Positions 40,383 through 49,001 are shown, numbered from the stretch's first letter. The stretch: 64,000 nt of DNA from JBHOQS01 sp042408875 (GCA_042408875.1 JBHOQS010000002.1:62001-126000); one strand, 5' to 3'. The notes: generated by a model from the sequence alone, not told the origin. Translations and numbers: made by a program.

Positions 40383-41903
40383 CTATTCAGCCATGCTTGC
40401 CGCTAGCGCCTCGCGCCGCTCCTCACGCCCCGCCGGCGTACCGGTCCCGCCTGCTCCGCCGGTGCGAAAGAGCGACAGCAGCGCGGCCAGGGCTGCCAGG
40501 CCGGCCAGGGCCAGCAAGCTGTCCCGATACGCTGCCGCGTGTGCGGACGCGGCGTCCAGGGCGCCGGTGTAGGCAGCTAGACGAGCGGTGAGCAGTGTGC
40601 CGGCCAGCGCCACGCCCAGGCTCATACCGAGGCTGCGGGTGAGGTTCAGCAGGCCTCCGACCACGCTCAACGCACCAGGCGGCGCCGCACCCATGACCGA
40701 GCTGTTGTTGGGCGGTGTGAACAGACCCATGCCGGTGCCGAGCAAGGCGAGCTCCACGGCCAGCAGCAGCGGCGAATGCCCACCCTGGAACGCTAGCGCC
40801 GCTACCGCCAGCGCGCCCAGCGCCATACCAGTCGCTGTGAGCGCCCGCGGGCCTAGGCGATCGGAGAGCCAGCCGCCCAACGGCGCAGCCAGGCTCAGCC
40901 CTAGAGGCACTGGCGCAAGCAGCAGGCCGACGGCCTGCGGCTCTAGGCCACGCTGATCCTCCAGGAGGAAGGGCACGAGGAAGAGCGTGCCGTACAGCAA
41001 CAGGTACGAGAGCAGGCCCGTGAAGTTCCCTAGGGCGATCGTAGGCTGGGTAAACAGCCGCAGGTCCACCAACGGCTCGGCCGTGCGTTGCTCGCGCCAG
41101 ACAAAGCCAGCTAGGGCTGCCAGGGTGGCCAGCCCGGCCACGATGGTCGCGCCGCTACGCCAGCCCCACTCGCCGCCCTGGCTGAGCGCCAGCAGCCCGG
41201 CAAAGGCCGCCACGGCGAAGAGCGCCGCTCCAAGGTAGTCGAAGCGCAGCCGCTCCTGCTGGGCCCGACGCAGGGGCAGGAAGCGCAACCCGAGCACAAT
41301 GCCCAGCAGCGCGATAGGGACGTTGACATAGAACAGCCACTGCCAGCCGGCGTGGCTGAGCAGCCAGCCGCCGGCCACCGGCCCAATGGCCAGCCCGGTC
41401 GCCTGCGCCGCGCCCTGCACGCCGATTGCCCGGCCGCGCTGCTGCGGCGGCGTAGCCGCGGTGATCAGAGCGATGCTGTTGCTCTGCATCATGCTCGCCC
41501 CGACCGCTTGCACCGCGCGGGCAGCGATGAGCGCACCAAGCGATGGCGCCAGGCCACATACGGCCGAGGCCAGCCCGAACAAGGCGAAGCCCGTGACGTA
41601 GATCCGACCGCGCCCGAGCAGGTCGCCCAGCCGGCCGAAGACGGTGAGCAAGCTCGCTAGCACCAGCAGGTAGGCCAGCGCCACCCATTCCACCTCCGCC
41701 ACCGGCCGCCGGAATTCGGTGCGCAGCGTGGGCATCGCCACGTTGACGATGCTGGCGTCGAGCGCGGCCATCGTGGCGCCCACGCATACCGTCGCCACCA
41801 CCGTCCAGTGGGACGGCGCTTGTGCCGTCATACCGCGCGGCCAGGCCGCAGCCGGCGGAGATGCATATGCTGCATGAAGTTGTCGAAGGCGGGCGCTGGT
41901 CAT
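40383..41903 (-). CDS. MFS drug-efflux transporter, DHA2 (14-TM) family
   Basis: 506-aa inner-membrane proton antiporter of the EmrB/QacA type. It has about 14 hydrophobic segments and the family motifs: ALDASIVNVAMPTLRTEF (motif D1, near residue 45), GRLGDLLGRGRIYVTGFALFGLASAVCGLAPS (motif A/B), RAVQAVGASMMQSNSIALI and AQATGLAIGPVAGGWLLSHAGWQWLFYVNVPIALLG (motif C). The start is placed at ATG 41903; a longer frame to 42092 would cross the divergent LysR promoter and the CRP-like site, and an internal ATG at 41831 lacks a ribosome binding site. It is divergent from a LysR regulator, the usual arrangement for regulator-controlled efflux. Confidence 0.88.
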   Translation of the reverse strand: MTSARLRQLHAAYASPPAAAWPRGMTAQAPSHWTVVATVCVGATMAALDASIVNVAMPTLRTEFRRPVAEVEWVALAYLLVLASLLTVFGRLGDLLGRGRIYVTGFALFGLASAVCGLAPSLGALIAARAVQAVGASMMQSNSIALITAATPPQQRGRAIGVQGAAQATGLAIGPVAGGWLLSHAGWQWLFYVNVPIALLGIVLGLRFLPLRRAQQERLRFDYLGAALFAVAAFAGLLALSQGGEWGWRSGATIVAGLATLAALAGFVWREQRTAEPLVDLRLFTQPTIALGNFTGLLSYLLLYGTLFLVPFLLEDQRGLEPQAVGLLLAPVPLGLSLAAPLGGWLSDRLGPRALTATGMALGALAVAALAFQGGHSPLLLAVELALLGTGMGLFTPPNNSSVMGAAPPGALSVVGGLLNLTRSLGMSLGVALAGTLLTARLAAYTGALDAASAHAAAYRDSLLALAGLAALAALLSLFRTGGAGGTGTPAGREERREALAASMAE

Positions 41904-41980
41904 CTCGGCAGGTGCCTCCCCGTGAGCGCTGCGCCGTACCGCATGGCTAGGCCGGTGGCGCCTCCTCAACTCTACGTCCC

Positions 41981-41996
41981 TGTGAACGATTTCACA
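41981..41996. promoter_or_regulatory. CRP/FNR-type operator between the MFS and LysR genes
   Basis: TGTGAACGATTTCACA is a perfect inverted repeat (TGTGAA-N4-TTCACA) and matches the CRP consensus TGTGA-N6-TCACA at all ten conserved positions. It lies 23 bases upstream of the LysR -10 box, so binding would affect the LysR promoter and possibly the divergent MFS promoter. It could alternatively be the LysR protein's own box. Confidence 0.6.
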
Positions 41997-42018
41997 AATA
42001 GCGATTTTCGAGGCGATG

Positions 42019-42024
42019 TATAAT
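42019..42024 (+). promoter_or_regulatory. -10 box of a probably leaderless LysR transcript
   Basis: Perfect TATAAT 9 bases upstream of the ATG at 42033. Transcription would start at about 42031, leaving almost no leader, and no Shine-Dalgarno precedes the ATG. No -35 box is visible; the CRP-like site takes its place. Confidence 0.5.
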
Positions 42025-42032
42025 CTTAGGCG

Positions 42033-43052
42033 ATGGTTCCAGACAGCCGGGCTTCGCTCTTTGCCCTGCTCGATGAGCTCCGCACGTTTCATGAGGTGGC
42101 GCGGCGCCGGAGTTTCACGCGTGCGGCGGAGGAGCTGGCGTTAACGCAGCCGGCGGTGAGCGGACACGTGCGCCGGCTAGAGCGGCACCTCGGCGCGCGC
42201 CTGTTCGTCGTGCGCCACCGCCGCGTCTTTCTTACCCCTGAGGGTGAGGTGCTGTTCACCTTCGCCGAGCGGGTCTTCAATCTCCTGGCGGACGCGGCGC
42301 GCGCTGTGGACGAGGTGAAGGCGCTCGAGCGCGGACAACTTCGCCTGGGTGCCAGCACTACCATCGGCATCTACGTCCTGCCAGCGGTGCTTGGCGCCTT
42401 CGCCCGGCGCTACCCGGGCCTGCGTATCACCCTGGATATCAGCACGACGGCGGAGATTGCCGCGCGCGTGCGTCGTGGCGAGCTCCCGCTGGGCCTGGTA
42501 GAAGCCGAGGTCGAGCCAGACGGTGTCCTCGTGGAGCCGTTCCTCACCGACCGGCTAGTCCTGATCGTGTCGCCCGCCCACCCCTGGGCTCGCCGGGGCC
42601 GCATCGGGATCGAGGAGCTTGCGGGCGTGGCGCTGATCCAGCGTGAGCCCGGCTCCGGCACCCGTGCCCTGGTGGAGCGGGCACTGCATGCGCACAACCT
42701 GGCCCCGCACGTGGTCATGGAATTGGGCAATACCGAGGCGATCAAGCGCGCAGTCATGGCCGGCCTCGGCGTCGCCTTTGTCTCGCGCTACACGGTCGCC
42801 GGAGAGCTTCAGGCCGGCCAGCTCGTCGCCGTGGAGACGCCGGAGCTAGCGCTAGAGCGTGTGTTTCATCTCGTCATGCCGGCCGACGGCTACCGGCCCC
42901 GCGCCGTGCAGGCCTTCCTCGAGCTCCTGGACCACTGGTCGAGAGGCGGCGTTCTTTCCGGGCTACAGCCGCAGCAGCCCCTCGTGGAACCCGATCTCCC
43001 ACATGAGCACGAGGCCCAGAGTAACGCTGGCCAGGCCAGCAGTAAGGCGTAG
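42033..43052 (+). CDS. LysR-family transcriptional regulator
   Basis: 339-aa DNA-binding regulator. The winged helix-turn-helix is at residues about 12-70 (LRTFHEVARRRSFTRAAEELALTQPAVSGHVRRLERHLGARLFVVRHRRVFLTPEG). The effector-binding domain follows (LRLGASTTIGIYVLPAVLGAFARRYPGLRITLDIST), a start typical of the CysL/CbbR-like subgroup that responds to small metabolites. The regular domain ends near HWSRGG (residue 306). The last 33 residues (SGLQPQQPLVEPDLPHEHEA onward) are read antisense through the 3' end of the HupE-like gene, a 90-base overlap, and look like an accidental extension after loss of the original stop. Divergent MFS gene is the likely target. Confidence 0.88.
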   Translation: MVPDSRASLFALLDELRTFHEVARRRSFTRAAEELALTQPAVSGHVRRLERHLGARLFVVRHRRVFLTPEGEVLFTFAERVFNLLADAARAVDEVKALERGQLRLGASTTIGIYVLPAVLGAFARRYPGLRITLDISTTAEIAARVRRGELPLGLVEAEVEPDGVLVEPFLTDRLVLIVSPAHPWARRGRIGIEELAGVALIQREPGSGTRALVERALHAHNLAPHVVMELGNTEAIKRAVMAGLGVAFVSRYTVAGELQAGQLVAVETPELALERVFHLVMPADGYRPRAVQAFLELLDHWSRGGVLSGLQPQQPLVEPDLPHEHEAQSNAGQASSKA

Positions 43053-43682
43053 CAGCGCGTTCGCACGATGAAACCGCTGCGCTGTAAAAACTAGGGGCAG
43101 GCTGATCGCTGCGCTCATAGCCAGCATGCCACCGATTGAGCCGACGCCGAAGACGAGAATGTAAAGAACCCCCAGCCACGGCGAGGGGATGCTGCTCAGG
43201 ACCAGCAGCATCAGCGCGGCGCTGCCGGCCATCCCGTGCACGAGGCCCACCACGAACGGCCGCCCTTGCAGCCCCCAGCCGTGGTGCGACCGCTCGTCCT
43301 GCACTTCGTCCGGACGGTGGATGTGCGGATGAACGTGCACCCTGCCGGCGTGGGCATGCGCATGCAAGTGCAGGTGCCCGCCGCGGCGGAGCTTCCAGAG
43401 TAGATTGCCCCCGAGCACGACCAGCATGAGGCCGACGCAGAACTCGAACCCGAGCGCGAGCTGCTCAGGGATCTGCAAGCGCAGCAGGAGTACGACAGCT
43501 CCAGCGATCAGCAAAGCCGCGGTGTGTCCGGCGCCCCACAGCGCGCCGACGAGCGATGAGCCGATCAGGGAGCGGCGCTCGCTCACAATCGTCGAAACGG
43601 CCACGACGTGGTCGGCTTCCAGGGCGTGCTTGAGGCCGAGCGCAAAGCCGAGCCCCAGGATCGAAAGCGCACTGATTTCCAT
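42963..43682 (-). CDS. HupE/UreJ-like or NiCoT-like metal transporter with His-rich loop
   Basis: 239-aa membrane protein with about six helices. LGFALGLKHALEADHVVAVSTIVSE (near residue 8) contains the HAxEADH-type metal motif of the NicO/NiCoT superfamily, and GALWGAGHTAALLIAG (near 50) a second one. The loop around residue 105 (HLHLHAHAHAGRVHVHPHIH) is a strong metal-binding His stretch, followed by a conserved LVHGMAGSAALMLLVL helix. Nickel or cobalt transport is likely; direction is not certain. ATG 43682 is preceded by repeated GAGAGGT purine blocks. The 3' end overlaps the convergent LysR gene by 90 bases. It precedes NicO/TPR/DUF4331 genes on the same strand. Confidence 0.82.
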   Translation of the reverse strand: MEISALSILGLGFALGLKHALEADHVVAVSTIVSERRSLIGSSLVGALWGAGHTAALLIAGAVVLLLRLQIPEQLALGFEFCVGLMLVVLGGNLLWKLRRGGHLHLHAHAHAGRVHVHPHIHRPDEVQDERSHHGWGLQGRPFVVGLVHGMAGSAALMLLVLSSIPSPWLGVLYILVFGVGSIGGMLAMSAAISLPLVFTAQRFHRANALLRLTAGLASVTLGLVLMWEIGFHEGLLRL

Positions 43683-43804
43683 ACCTCTCTCTTCACCTCT
43701 CTCCTCACCACCTCTCCTTAGCCAGGAGGTCATGCCTGTGCAGATCGTCGCTCAGCCAGATGGGCCCGCCCATTGTGCATGACGCTGGGCGGGCGAGAAC
43801 AGCA

Positions 43805-45619
43805 TCACAGGCCGGGGACACCGAGCTGCCACAGCGCCCGGCCGGTGAGGGTCAGGCCGGCCAGAGTGATGACCGCTGCGCTGAAGAGGGGCGCCACGCG
43901 TAGCACCAGCGTTCGCCCCGGCAGCGCGCGACCTGGCAGCCGCTCTATCATGCCCCGCGCGTAGACGAAGAGCAAGCCGATGGCGCTCAACGTGGCGGCC
44001 AGACCGGCGCTGAACGTCACGACCAGCGCCAGCCCCAGGCCCGTCCGGTGCAGCGCCATCGCCCCCAGCAGCACGACCAGCGCAGACGGGCAAGGGAGGA
44101 GGCCACCGGAGACGCCGAGCGCCAGCAGGCTGCGCCATGTCACCGGCGACCCATCCGCGCCCGGCGGCAGGTGGCTGTGGACATGGCCGCCGTGACTGTG
44201 CACGTGCTCGTGGTTGTGCACGTGCCCGTCTCCGTGGCTATGTATGGGCAAGGCAAGCAAGCTCTTTCCCAACAGATGCGCTGGAGGCGTGTGATCTCGA
44301 GGCGTTCCACACAGAGGCGTATCCACGCGATCAGGCACATGCCTGCGGTCATACGGGTGTGCCGGCACGGCCAGCGCACGCGCCGGGGGCTGGCCGGGCA
44401 CACAGGTTCCTCGCGTCCCATCCACTAAGCGCACGCGCCGTGTCTCTTCCTCTCGCTGAGCGGAGAACCACGCGCCCCCTGCCCTGGTTGCCAGGGCGAC
44501 GCGCAGCCGCGCCTGGAAGAGCCACGCACCGACGGCAGCCACCAGTATGCCCGATAGAACGCTCAGCCAGGGATAGAGTTTCTCCGGGGCGACGAGATGC
44601 GATGCGCCAAGCGTGACCAGCCCCAGCGCGTACACCGCTGCGGTATGCGTGACAGTGACGGTGAGCCCGAGCAGGAGCGCGTGCCGCGCCGTACCGCGGG
44701 ATCCCACGAGATACGCGGCCACCACGGTCTTGCCGTGCCCCGGGGAGAGCGCATGGCCCGCTCCCCAGAGCATCGCGGCGAACAGCGCGAGAATGATCGC
44801 GGTCGCGCTCAGTTCGGGGAGGGCAATCAGTTCGGCCAGCGGGTCGCGCGCCCGGGCGGCTGCACTCTGCCGGGTCTGGACCGGCGTTGAGCCGGTATCC
44901 CCGGTGGCCGTCCCGATGCCAGGCCGGAAGGTCACCGCCGCCTCTCGCCGGTCCAGCGGGCTGCTCAGCATGTCCTCCGGGTAGCGGCGTAGCTCGTCAC
45001 TGCGGTCCTCCGCTGGGACGGTCGAGGTCAGCACAGCGCTCCCGCCGCCCGTGTACGCCACGATCTCCTTCCAGCCCAGCCGCTCGGGATAGTTCCCGTC
45101 GCGGTAAACGGCGCGGCGCTCGGCATCACCTGAGCGCGGCGGCAGCGGCGCCTCGAGCCACAGCGCCAGGCGGAGGGTCTGGAGCCCGCCCTGCCCGGGC
45201 AGGAGCGCGGCCTCGACGGTGCCGGCCCGGCTCAGCTCCAGGCGGGCCCCATCGACCGCCAGAAAGAGCTGCGCGGCCAACTCTGCCGCCTTCGCCTCAG
45301 CATACGCTGCCAGTTCTGCCTCGCTCACACGGCCGTCGCGGTCCCGGTCGAGCGCTCCCAGCTCCTGGAAGGTGGGGATCTCGGCCATATCGAGCACGTA
45401 CCGGATGCGGATGTGATCTGGCCAGAACTCCAGGCGGCTATAGCGGTTCGTAGTGAAGTTCCCCAGCGGGTGGGCCGCTGCGGCCGGGGGCAGCGCCAGG
45501 GCGAGGGCCAGCGCCACGATGGGGACCAGGGCGCAGAGCCCCCACCAGCCGCCCTGGGACGTGCGGCAGCGCAACGATCTTGGCAGCGTCTGCTGCAACG
45601 TCTTCACGTAGGTCTTCAT
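43805..45619 (-). CDS. Nickel/cobalt efflux NicO-family protein with N-terminal extracytoplasmic domain
   Basis: 604-aa protein. Residues 25-50 are a signal sequence (LCALVPIVALALALALPPAAAAHPLG), residues about 50-240 an extracytoplasmic domain with an EF-hand-like loop (LDRDRDGRVSEAELAAYAE, near residue 92), and residues from about 265 a polytopic NicO/RcnA-like membrane domain: AAMLWGAGHALSPGHGKTVVAAYLVGSRG with the metal His pair, then HTAAVYALGLVTLG. A 100-residue cytoplasmic or periplasmic insert carries a His-rich stretch (HSHGDGHVHNHEHVHSHGGH), and the end has SGGLLPCPSALVVLLGAMALHRTGLG, typical of NicO. The domain order matches HupE-like/DUF1007-type exporters. It overlaps the upstream TPR gene by 4 bases (ATGA). 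Confidence 0.85.
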   Translation of the reverse strand: MKTYVKTLQQTLPRSLRCRTSQGGWWGLCALVPIVALALALALPPAAAAHPLGNFTTNRYSRLEFWPDHIRIRYVLDMAEIPTFQELGALDRDRDGRVSEAELAAYAEAKAAELAAQLFLAVDGARLELSRAGTVEAALLPGQGGLQTLRLALWLEAPLPPRSGDAERRAVYRDGNYPERLGWKEIVAYTGGGSAVLTSTVPAEDRSDELRRYPEDMLSSPLDRREAAVTFRPGIGTATGDTGSTPVQTRQSAAARARDPLAELIALPELSATAIILALFAAMLWGAGHALSPGHGKTVVAAYLVGSRGTARHALLLGLTVTVTHTAAVYALGLVTLGASHLVAPEKLYPWLSVLSGILVAAVGAWLFQARLRVALATRAGGAWFSAQREEETRRVRLVDGTRGTCVPGQPPARALAVPAHPYDRRHVPDRVDTPLCGTPRDHTPPAHLLGKSLLALPIHSHGDGHVHNHEHVHSHGGHVHSHLPPGADGSPVTWRSLLALGVSGGLLPCPSALVVLLGAMALHRTGLGLALVVTFSAGLAATLSAIGLLFVYARGMIERLPGRALPGRTLVLRVAPLFSAAVITLAGLTLTGRALWQLGVPGL

Positions 45620-46950
45620 CGTCCGCCATCCGTGATGCCGGCAAGGGCGCGTTGCGCTTCAGGTGCATACCTGATGGAGAAAGAGGGGTTGATCGCCAGG
45701 GCCTGCTCCAGGTGAGCGCGCGCTGCCTGACGATCGCCCGCGCACAGCGCCAGCATCCCGGCGTGGTAGTGCATGAGCGCATCGCGGGTGCCCAGCCGCA
45801 GCGCCTCAGCAGCATAGACCTGCCCTTCCTCGCAGCGACTATTCTGGTGGAGCGTCCAGGCCAGCACGTCGGCTGCGTGGACGCTGGGGCGCCGGCCGTA
45901 CTGCTCGCGGGCACGGATGAGGGCGTCCTCCAGGTCGACGCCGTGGTCGGCGTGAAAGAGGGCCATCTCCAGGTCGGTATCCACACCGTTGGCGCGTTGG
46001 AGCTGGTCGATCGCCCGGACGAGGGCGTACTGGCGCGCGGCCTCGTCGGCCTGCCCGATGACGCTGTAGACGTCGCCCAGCAGGATGACATACTCCGGTA
46101 GAGGCATGGCATCGCTCACGCGGCGCAGCAGCGCAACTGCTTCTTCATACCGCCCCTGCGCCGCCCGCACACGCCCCAGCCCGGCCAGTGCCGGCATGTA
46201 CTCGGAATAGCTCCGCAGCGCCTGGCGATAGGCCGTCTCTGCCTCGGCCAGGCGCCCCTGGCCGAGGAGGAGATTCGCCAGCTGGACCTGCGTCCACGCC
46301 ACCGCTTCTGTGCCCGGCGCGCCGGCCTCGATGGCCACGCGCATGGCGGCGACGGCCCCGTCTACGTCGCCATGCAACTCGCGGATATACGCCACGCGGG
46401 CATACGACGCCAGGTCCGGGCGCAGGTCCACCATCCGCTGGATGGTGCTCACCGCCTCGTCATAGCGGCCGAGCTCCAGCAAAGCATCTCCTGCGACGCC
46501 GTAGATCGCCGCACGGCCGGGGTGCACTGCCATAGCTTTCTGTCCCCAGGTCAGCGCTTCCTGGAACTGATGCCGGGCCAGCGCCAGGGCGCCCAGCGCA
46601 GTCATGGCCTCGAAATCGTCATTCTGGAGTTCCAGCGCCTTCGCCAAGGCCTCCTCAGCTTTCGCGTAGAAGGTTGGATCGCCGGTCTCGCGGGCTTTCT
46701 GGAGGTAGGCCGACCCGAGCTGGACGTACGCGCGCTGGTCGGAGGGGCGCTCACGCAGTCGCAGCTGGAGCCGCTCGACCAGGCGGTCCGTGCGCTCGCC
46801 AGGGTGTGCAGCCGGCAACGGCGCGCTCGCGGAGCGGCTCAGGCTAGGCAGCATGCCGGCCAGCGGGCGGGTCCACCGCAGCACGCCGGTGAGCGTGGCC
46901 AGCAGCGCAGCAAGGACGAAGGCTGTGCTGAAGCGTCGTGTGAGCGTCAT
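45616..46950 (-). CDS. Tetratricopeptide-repeat protein with N-terminal anchor
   Basis: 444-aa protein starting with a signal-anchor (MTLTRRFSTAFVLAALLATL), then at least eight TPR-like helical pairs (for example YVQLGSAYLQKARETGDPTF, ALTWGQKAMAVHPGRAAIYG, LANLLLGQGRLAEAETAYRQAL, ALAGLGRVRAAQGRYEEAVA, ALCAGDRQAARAHLEQALAI). TPRs serve as protein-protein scaffolds; here the domain is probably outside the membrane. It is translationally coupled to the NicO gene by an ATGA overlap and follows the DUF4331 gene by 100 bases. The DUF4331-TPR-NicO order suggests a joint role, perhaps scaffolding a metal- or stress-related surface complex, but this is inference. Confidence 0.82.
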   Translation of the reverse strand: MTLTRRFSTAFVLAALLATLTGVLRWTRPLAGMLPSLSRSASAPLPAAHPGERTDRLVERLQLRLRERPSDQRAYVQLGSAYLQKARETGDPTFYAKAEEALAKALELQNDDFEAMTALGALALARHQFQEALTWGQKAMAVHPGRAAIYGVAGDALLELGRYDEAVSTIQRMVDLRPDLASYARVAYIRELHGDVDGAVAAMRVAIEAGAPGTEAVAWTQVQLANLLLGQGRLAEAETAYRQALRSYSEYMPALAGLGRVRAAQGRYEEAVALLRRVSDAMPLPEYVILLGDVYSVIGQADEAARQYALVRAIDQLQRANGVDTDLEMALFHADHGVDLEDALIRAREQYGRRPSVHAADVLAWTLHQNSRCEEGQVYAAEALRLGTRDALMHYHAGMLALCAGDRQAARAHLEQALAINPSFSIRYAPEAQRALAGITDGGR

Positions 46951-46990
46951 TCCGTGCTCTCCGTCAGGTACCCAGGCACCTCACCTCGGC

Positions 46991-47014
46991 CCCCTCTCCG
47001 CGTGCGGAGAGGGG
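46991..47014. repeat. REP-like palindrome between DUF4331 and TPR genes
   Basis: Arms of 11 bases (CCCCTCTCCGC / GCGGAGAGGGG) around GT, followed at 47030 by GGGCCGGGGTGGGG. It belongs to the same dispersed family as 4531-4563 and 7500-7524. Confidence 0.55.
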
Positions 47015-47050
47015 CCTCCCCGTGCCCAGGGAGGGCCGGGGTGGGGTATC

Positions 47051-48490
47051 CTACGGGTTCGTGTGTACCCGGTTGCGCCCGTCCCAGGGCGTGGACACGA
47101 ACGGGAACGCCTCCGGCAGCGGGCGGTCGTTGACATTGACGCCGTCGCCGGCCCGCGCGTTGATGTAGTTCGGACCGCCGACCACCCGCACGGCGATGTC
47201 GGTGACATCGTCTTTCGGACGCCGGCCGTTCGGCCAGCCTGCGTTGTCGCCGGCCAGGACGGTCAGGCGCTTCTGGTCGGAGAGCTTCTTCGGCGCTACG
47301 CTCACGTCCAGTCGCAACAGCTCGGAGAGCCGGCCGCTGCCGGACCCGTACGTGAGCAGGAGATCGCGCAGATCGGTGCGGTTCGTCTTGGCCGCCGTGA
47401 CGCCGAAGACGGTCTCGAGCGCGACTGCCAGCCGCGGGTTGAGATAGTAATCAAGGAACTCCGCTTCCTCGTGCGGCTCCAGCGCGTTCCAACGGTCCTT
47501 GTCCTCTGTGCCGATGATGGCCTCGTTCACCAGCGGGTTCGCCAGCCGCTGCACCTGCACCCAGCGCCCCTCGTTCACTTCGCCGCGCTCGCCGCGCAGC
47601 ACACGCACCGTGCGGCGGCTGGTGCTGCCGTAGGCCCCTAGCTTCGGGAACGCCGTCTGGCCGGGCCCGTTGCCATCCTTCGTGAGCAGCGCGATCGGCA
47701 CTTCGAGCGCGATCGTGTGCACATTGAAACCGGAAAGCATGTCCACCCCGAAGGGGTTGGCGCTGTCGTTCGCATCTTCGGCTGGGCTCAGCAACGGCGG
47801 GTTCCGGCGCAGGTTAAGTGTATCGAAGACTGCACCGAGGTCGATGTAAAAAGGATCGTCGCGCTGGCCGGCGAACACGCGGATGCCCTGGTCGATGGTA
47901 TAAATGCCCTTCTGCGCCAGGTTCGTCTCATAGCTCGGCATCGTGCGCGGCCCGACGTTTGACGGCACGGCGATCAGCCCGTCGGCCAGGACCGTGCGGT
48001 GGCCGTCGCGCACCATGGTGACCCTGTAGCGCTGGCGCAGGCCCAGGCCCTCCGATCCTGCCCCATCGAGCGCAGTGATCGGCGGCAGGGCTACATAGGA
48101 CAGGAACAGGTTCAGGTTATCGATGATCCCGCGCACTGGCTCGGTCCTGAACTCGAACTCAAACCGGATGTCCTCGGCCTTGCCGTCCTGGTCGTTGTCG
48201 ATGTTGATGGCGTACAGCACGTTCGGGTCGAAGTTCCAGTAGTTCGGACCGGAGCTGGGCTCCTCGCCGGGAATGACGTCCATGATCAGGATCGCCCGGT
48301 CGTCCTTGCTGCTTTCGTAACTGCGAAAGAAAAAGAAATCGGTGATGTCCGCCTCGGGGTCCATCGCAATCAGCGGCGCCTCGCGATGGCTGGCGGCATC
48401 GCCCCGGTCCGCCGGCCCGGGCGGGACCGCCAGGGCCAATCCTGCGGCGCCGTAGGCTCCGGCACGCAGGAACCCGCGCTTGGTGATCAT
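47051..48490 (-). CDS. DUF4331 domain protein, exported
   Basis: 479-aa protein with a twin-Arg-free signal (ITKRGFLRAGAYGAAGLALAV, cleavage near residue 30) followed by the DUF4331 signature SHREAPLIAMDPEADITDFFFFRSYES (residues 33-60). Other family strings are FDPNVLYAINIDNDQDGKAEDIRFEF, FAGQRDDPFYIDLGAVFDTLN and GFNVHTIALEVPIALLTKDG. The biochemical function of DUF4331 is unknown; it occurs as an exported all-beta domain. An acidic NDQDGKAED loop may bind calcium. ATG 48490 follows AGGAGG at 6 bases; an upstream extension to 48547 is rejected. A small Cys-rich ORF ends 10 bases upstream. Confidence 0.85.
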   Translation of the reverse strand: MITKRGFLRAGAYGAAGLALAVPPGPADRGDAASHREAPLIAMDPEADITDFFFFRSYESSKDDRAILIMDVIPGEEPSSGPNYWNFDPNVLYAINIDNDQDGKAEDIRFEFEFRTEPVRGIIDNLNLFLSYVALPPITALDGAGSEGLGLRQRYRVTMVRDGHRTVLADGLIAVPSNVGPRTMPSYETNLAQKGIYTIDQGIRVFAGQRDDPFYIDLGAVFDTLNLRRNPPLLSPAEDANDSANPFGVDMLSGFNVHTIALEVPIALLTKDGNGPGQTAFPKLGAYGSTSRRTVRVLRGERGEVNEGRWVQVQRLANPLVNEAIIGTEDKDRWNALEPHEEAEFLDYYLNPRLAVALETVFGVTAAKTNRTDLRDLLLTYGSGSGRLSELLRLDVSVAPKKLSDQKRLTVLAGDNAGWPNGRRPKDDVTDIAVRVVGGPNYINARAGDGVNVNDRPLPEAFPFVSTPWDGRNRVHTNP

Positions 48491-48500
48491 ACCTCCCTCC

Positions 48501-48686
48501 TTAGCGCACTCGAGCGCACGTGTCGATGCACGCCTTCTGCCCGCCATCCTCGATCTGCCGCTTCTGCATAGCGCACATCGATATATCGGAACAACAAACG
48601 TACCCGGAGAGCATGCCTCGCGTCGGCGCGGCGGGATAGGGCCTGAAGGCTGATTCTGTGGCGCAACAGGCGTAGCCGCCGGCCAT
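48501..48686 (-). CDS. Candidate Cys-rich small protein, 61 aa
   Basis: 61-codon frame with seven cysteines (YACCATESAFRPYPAAP, then GYVCCSDISMCAMQKRQ, then KACIDTCARVR). Codon use in the second half is coding-like (many CAG, AAG, GAG, GGC), and its TAA stop overlaps the Shine-Dalgarno region of the DUF4331 gene 10 bases downstream. No strong ribosome binding site precedes ATG 48686. The CC/C spacing could hold a metal or disulfides. No family is recognised, so the call is tentative. Confidence 0.35.
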   Translation of the reverse strand: MAGGYACCATESAFRPYPAAPTRGMLSGYVCCSDISMCAMQKRQIEDGGQKACIDTCARVR

Positions 48687-49001
48687 CGCGCCGTCCCGTC
48701 CCCATCATCCCCTGGGCCTGCTGCGCTCCTGGGACAGCGTCCCAGGCAGGGCTCCGAACCTCCCCGCCGGCCTGACAGGTCCTAGCATGCTCCAGCGCGC
48801 TGCTCACTTCCAAGCCTATTCCCTGCTCATCTTCTGCTCAGGTTTTCACCATCTGGTATATGCTGATGTGCCCGGGCTCGCATTGCGCCTGTCGCGGGCC
48901 CGCCGGCCTTGACACATGCGCCGGTGAATGGGAAAGTTAAAGACGCTGTACGTCTGCGGTCATAGCGTTGAGCTCTACCAGACGACGCTCCTTTCGGCGC
49001 G

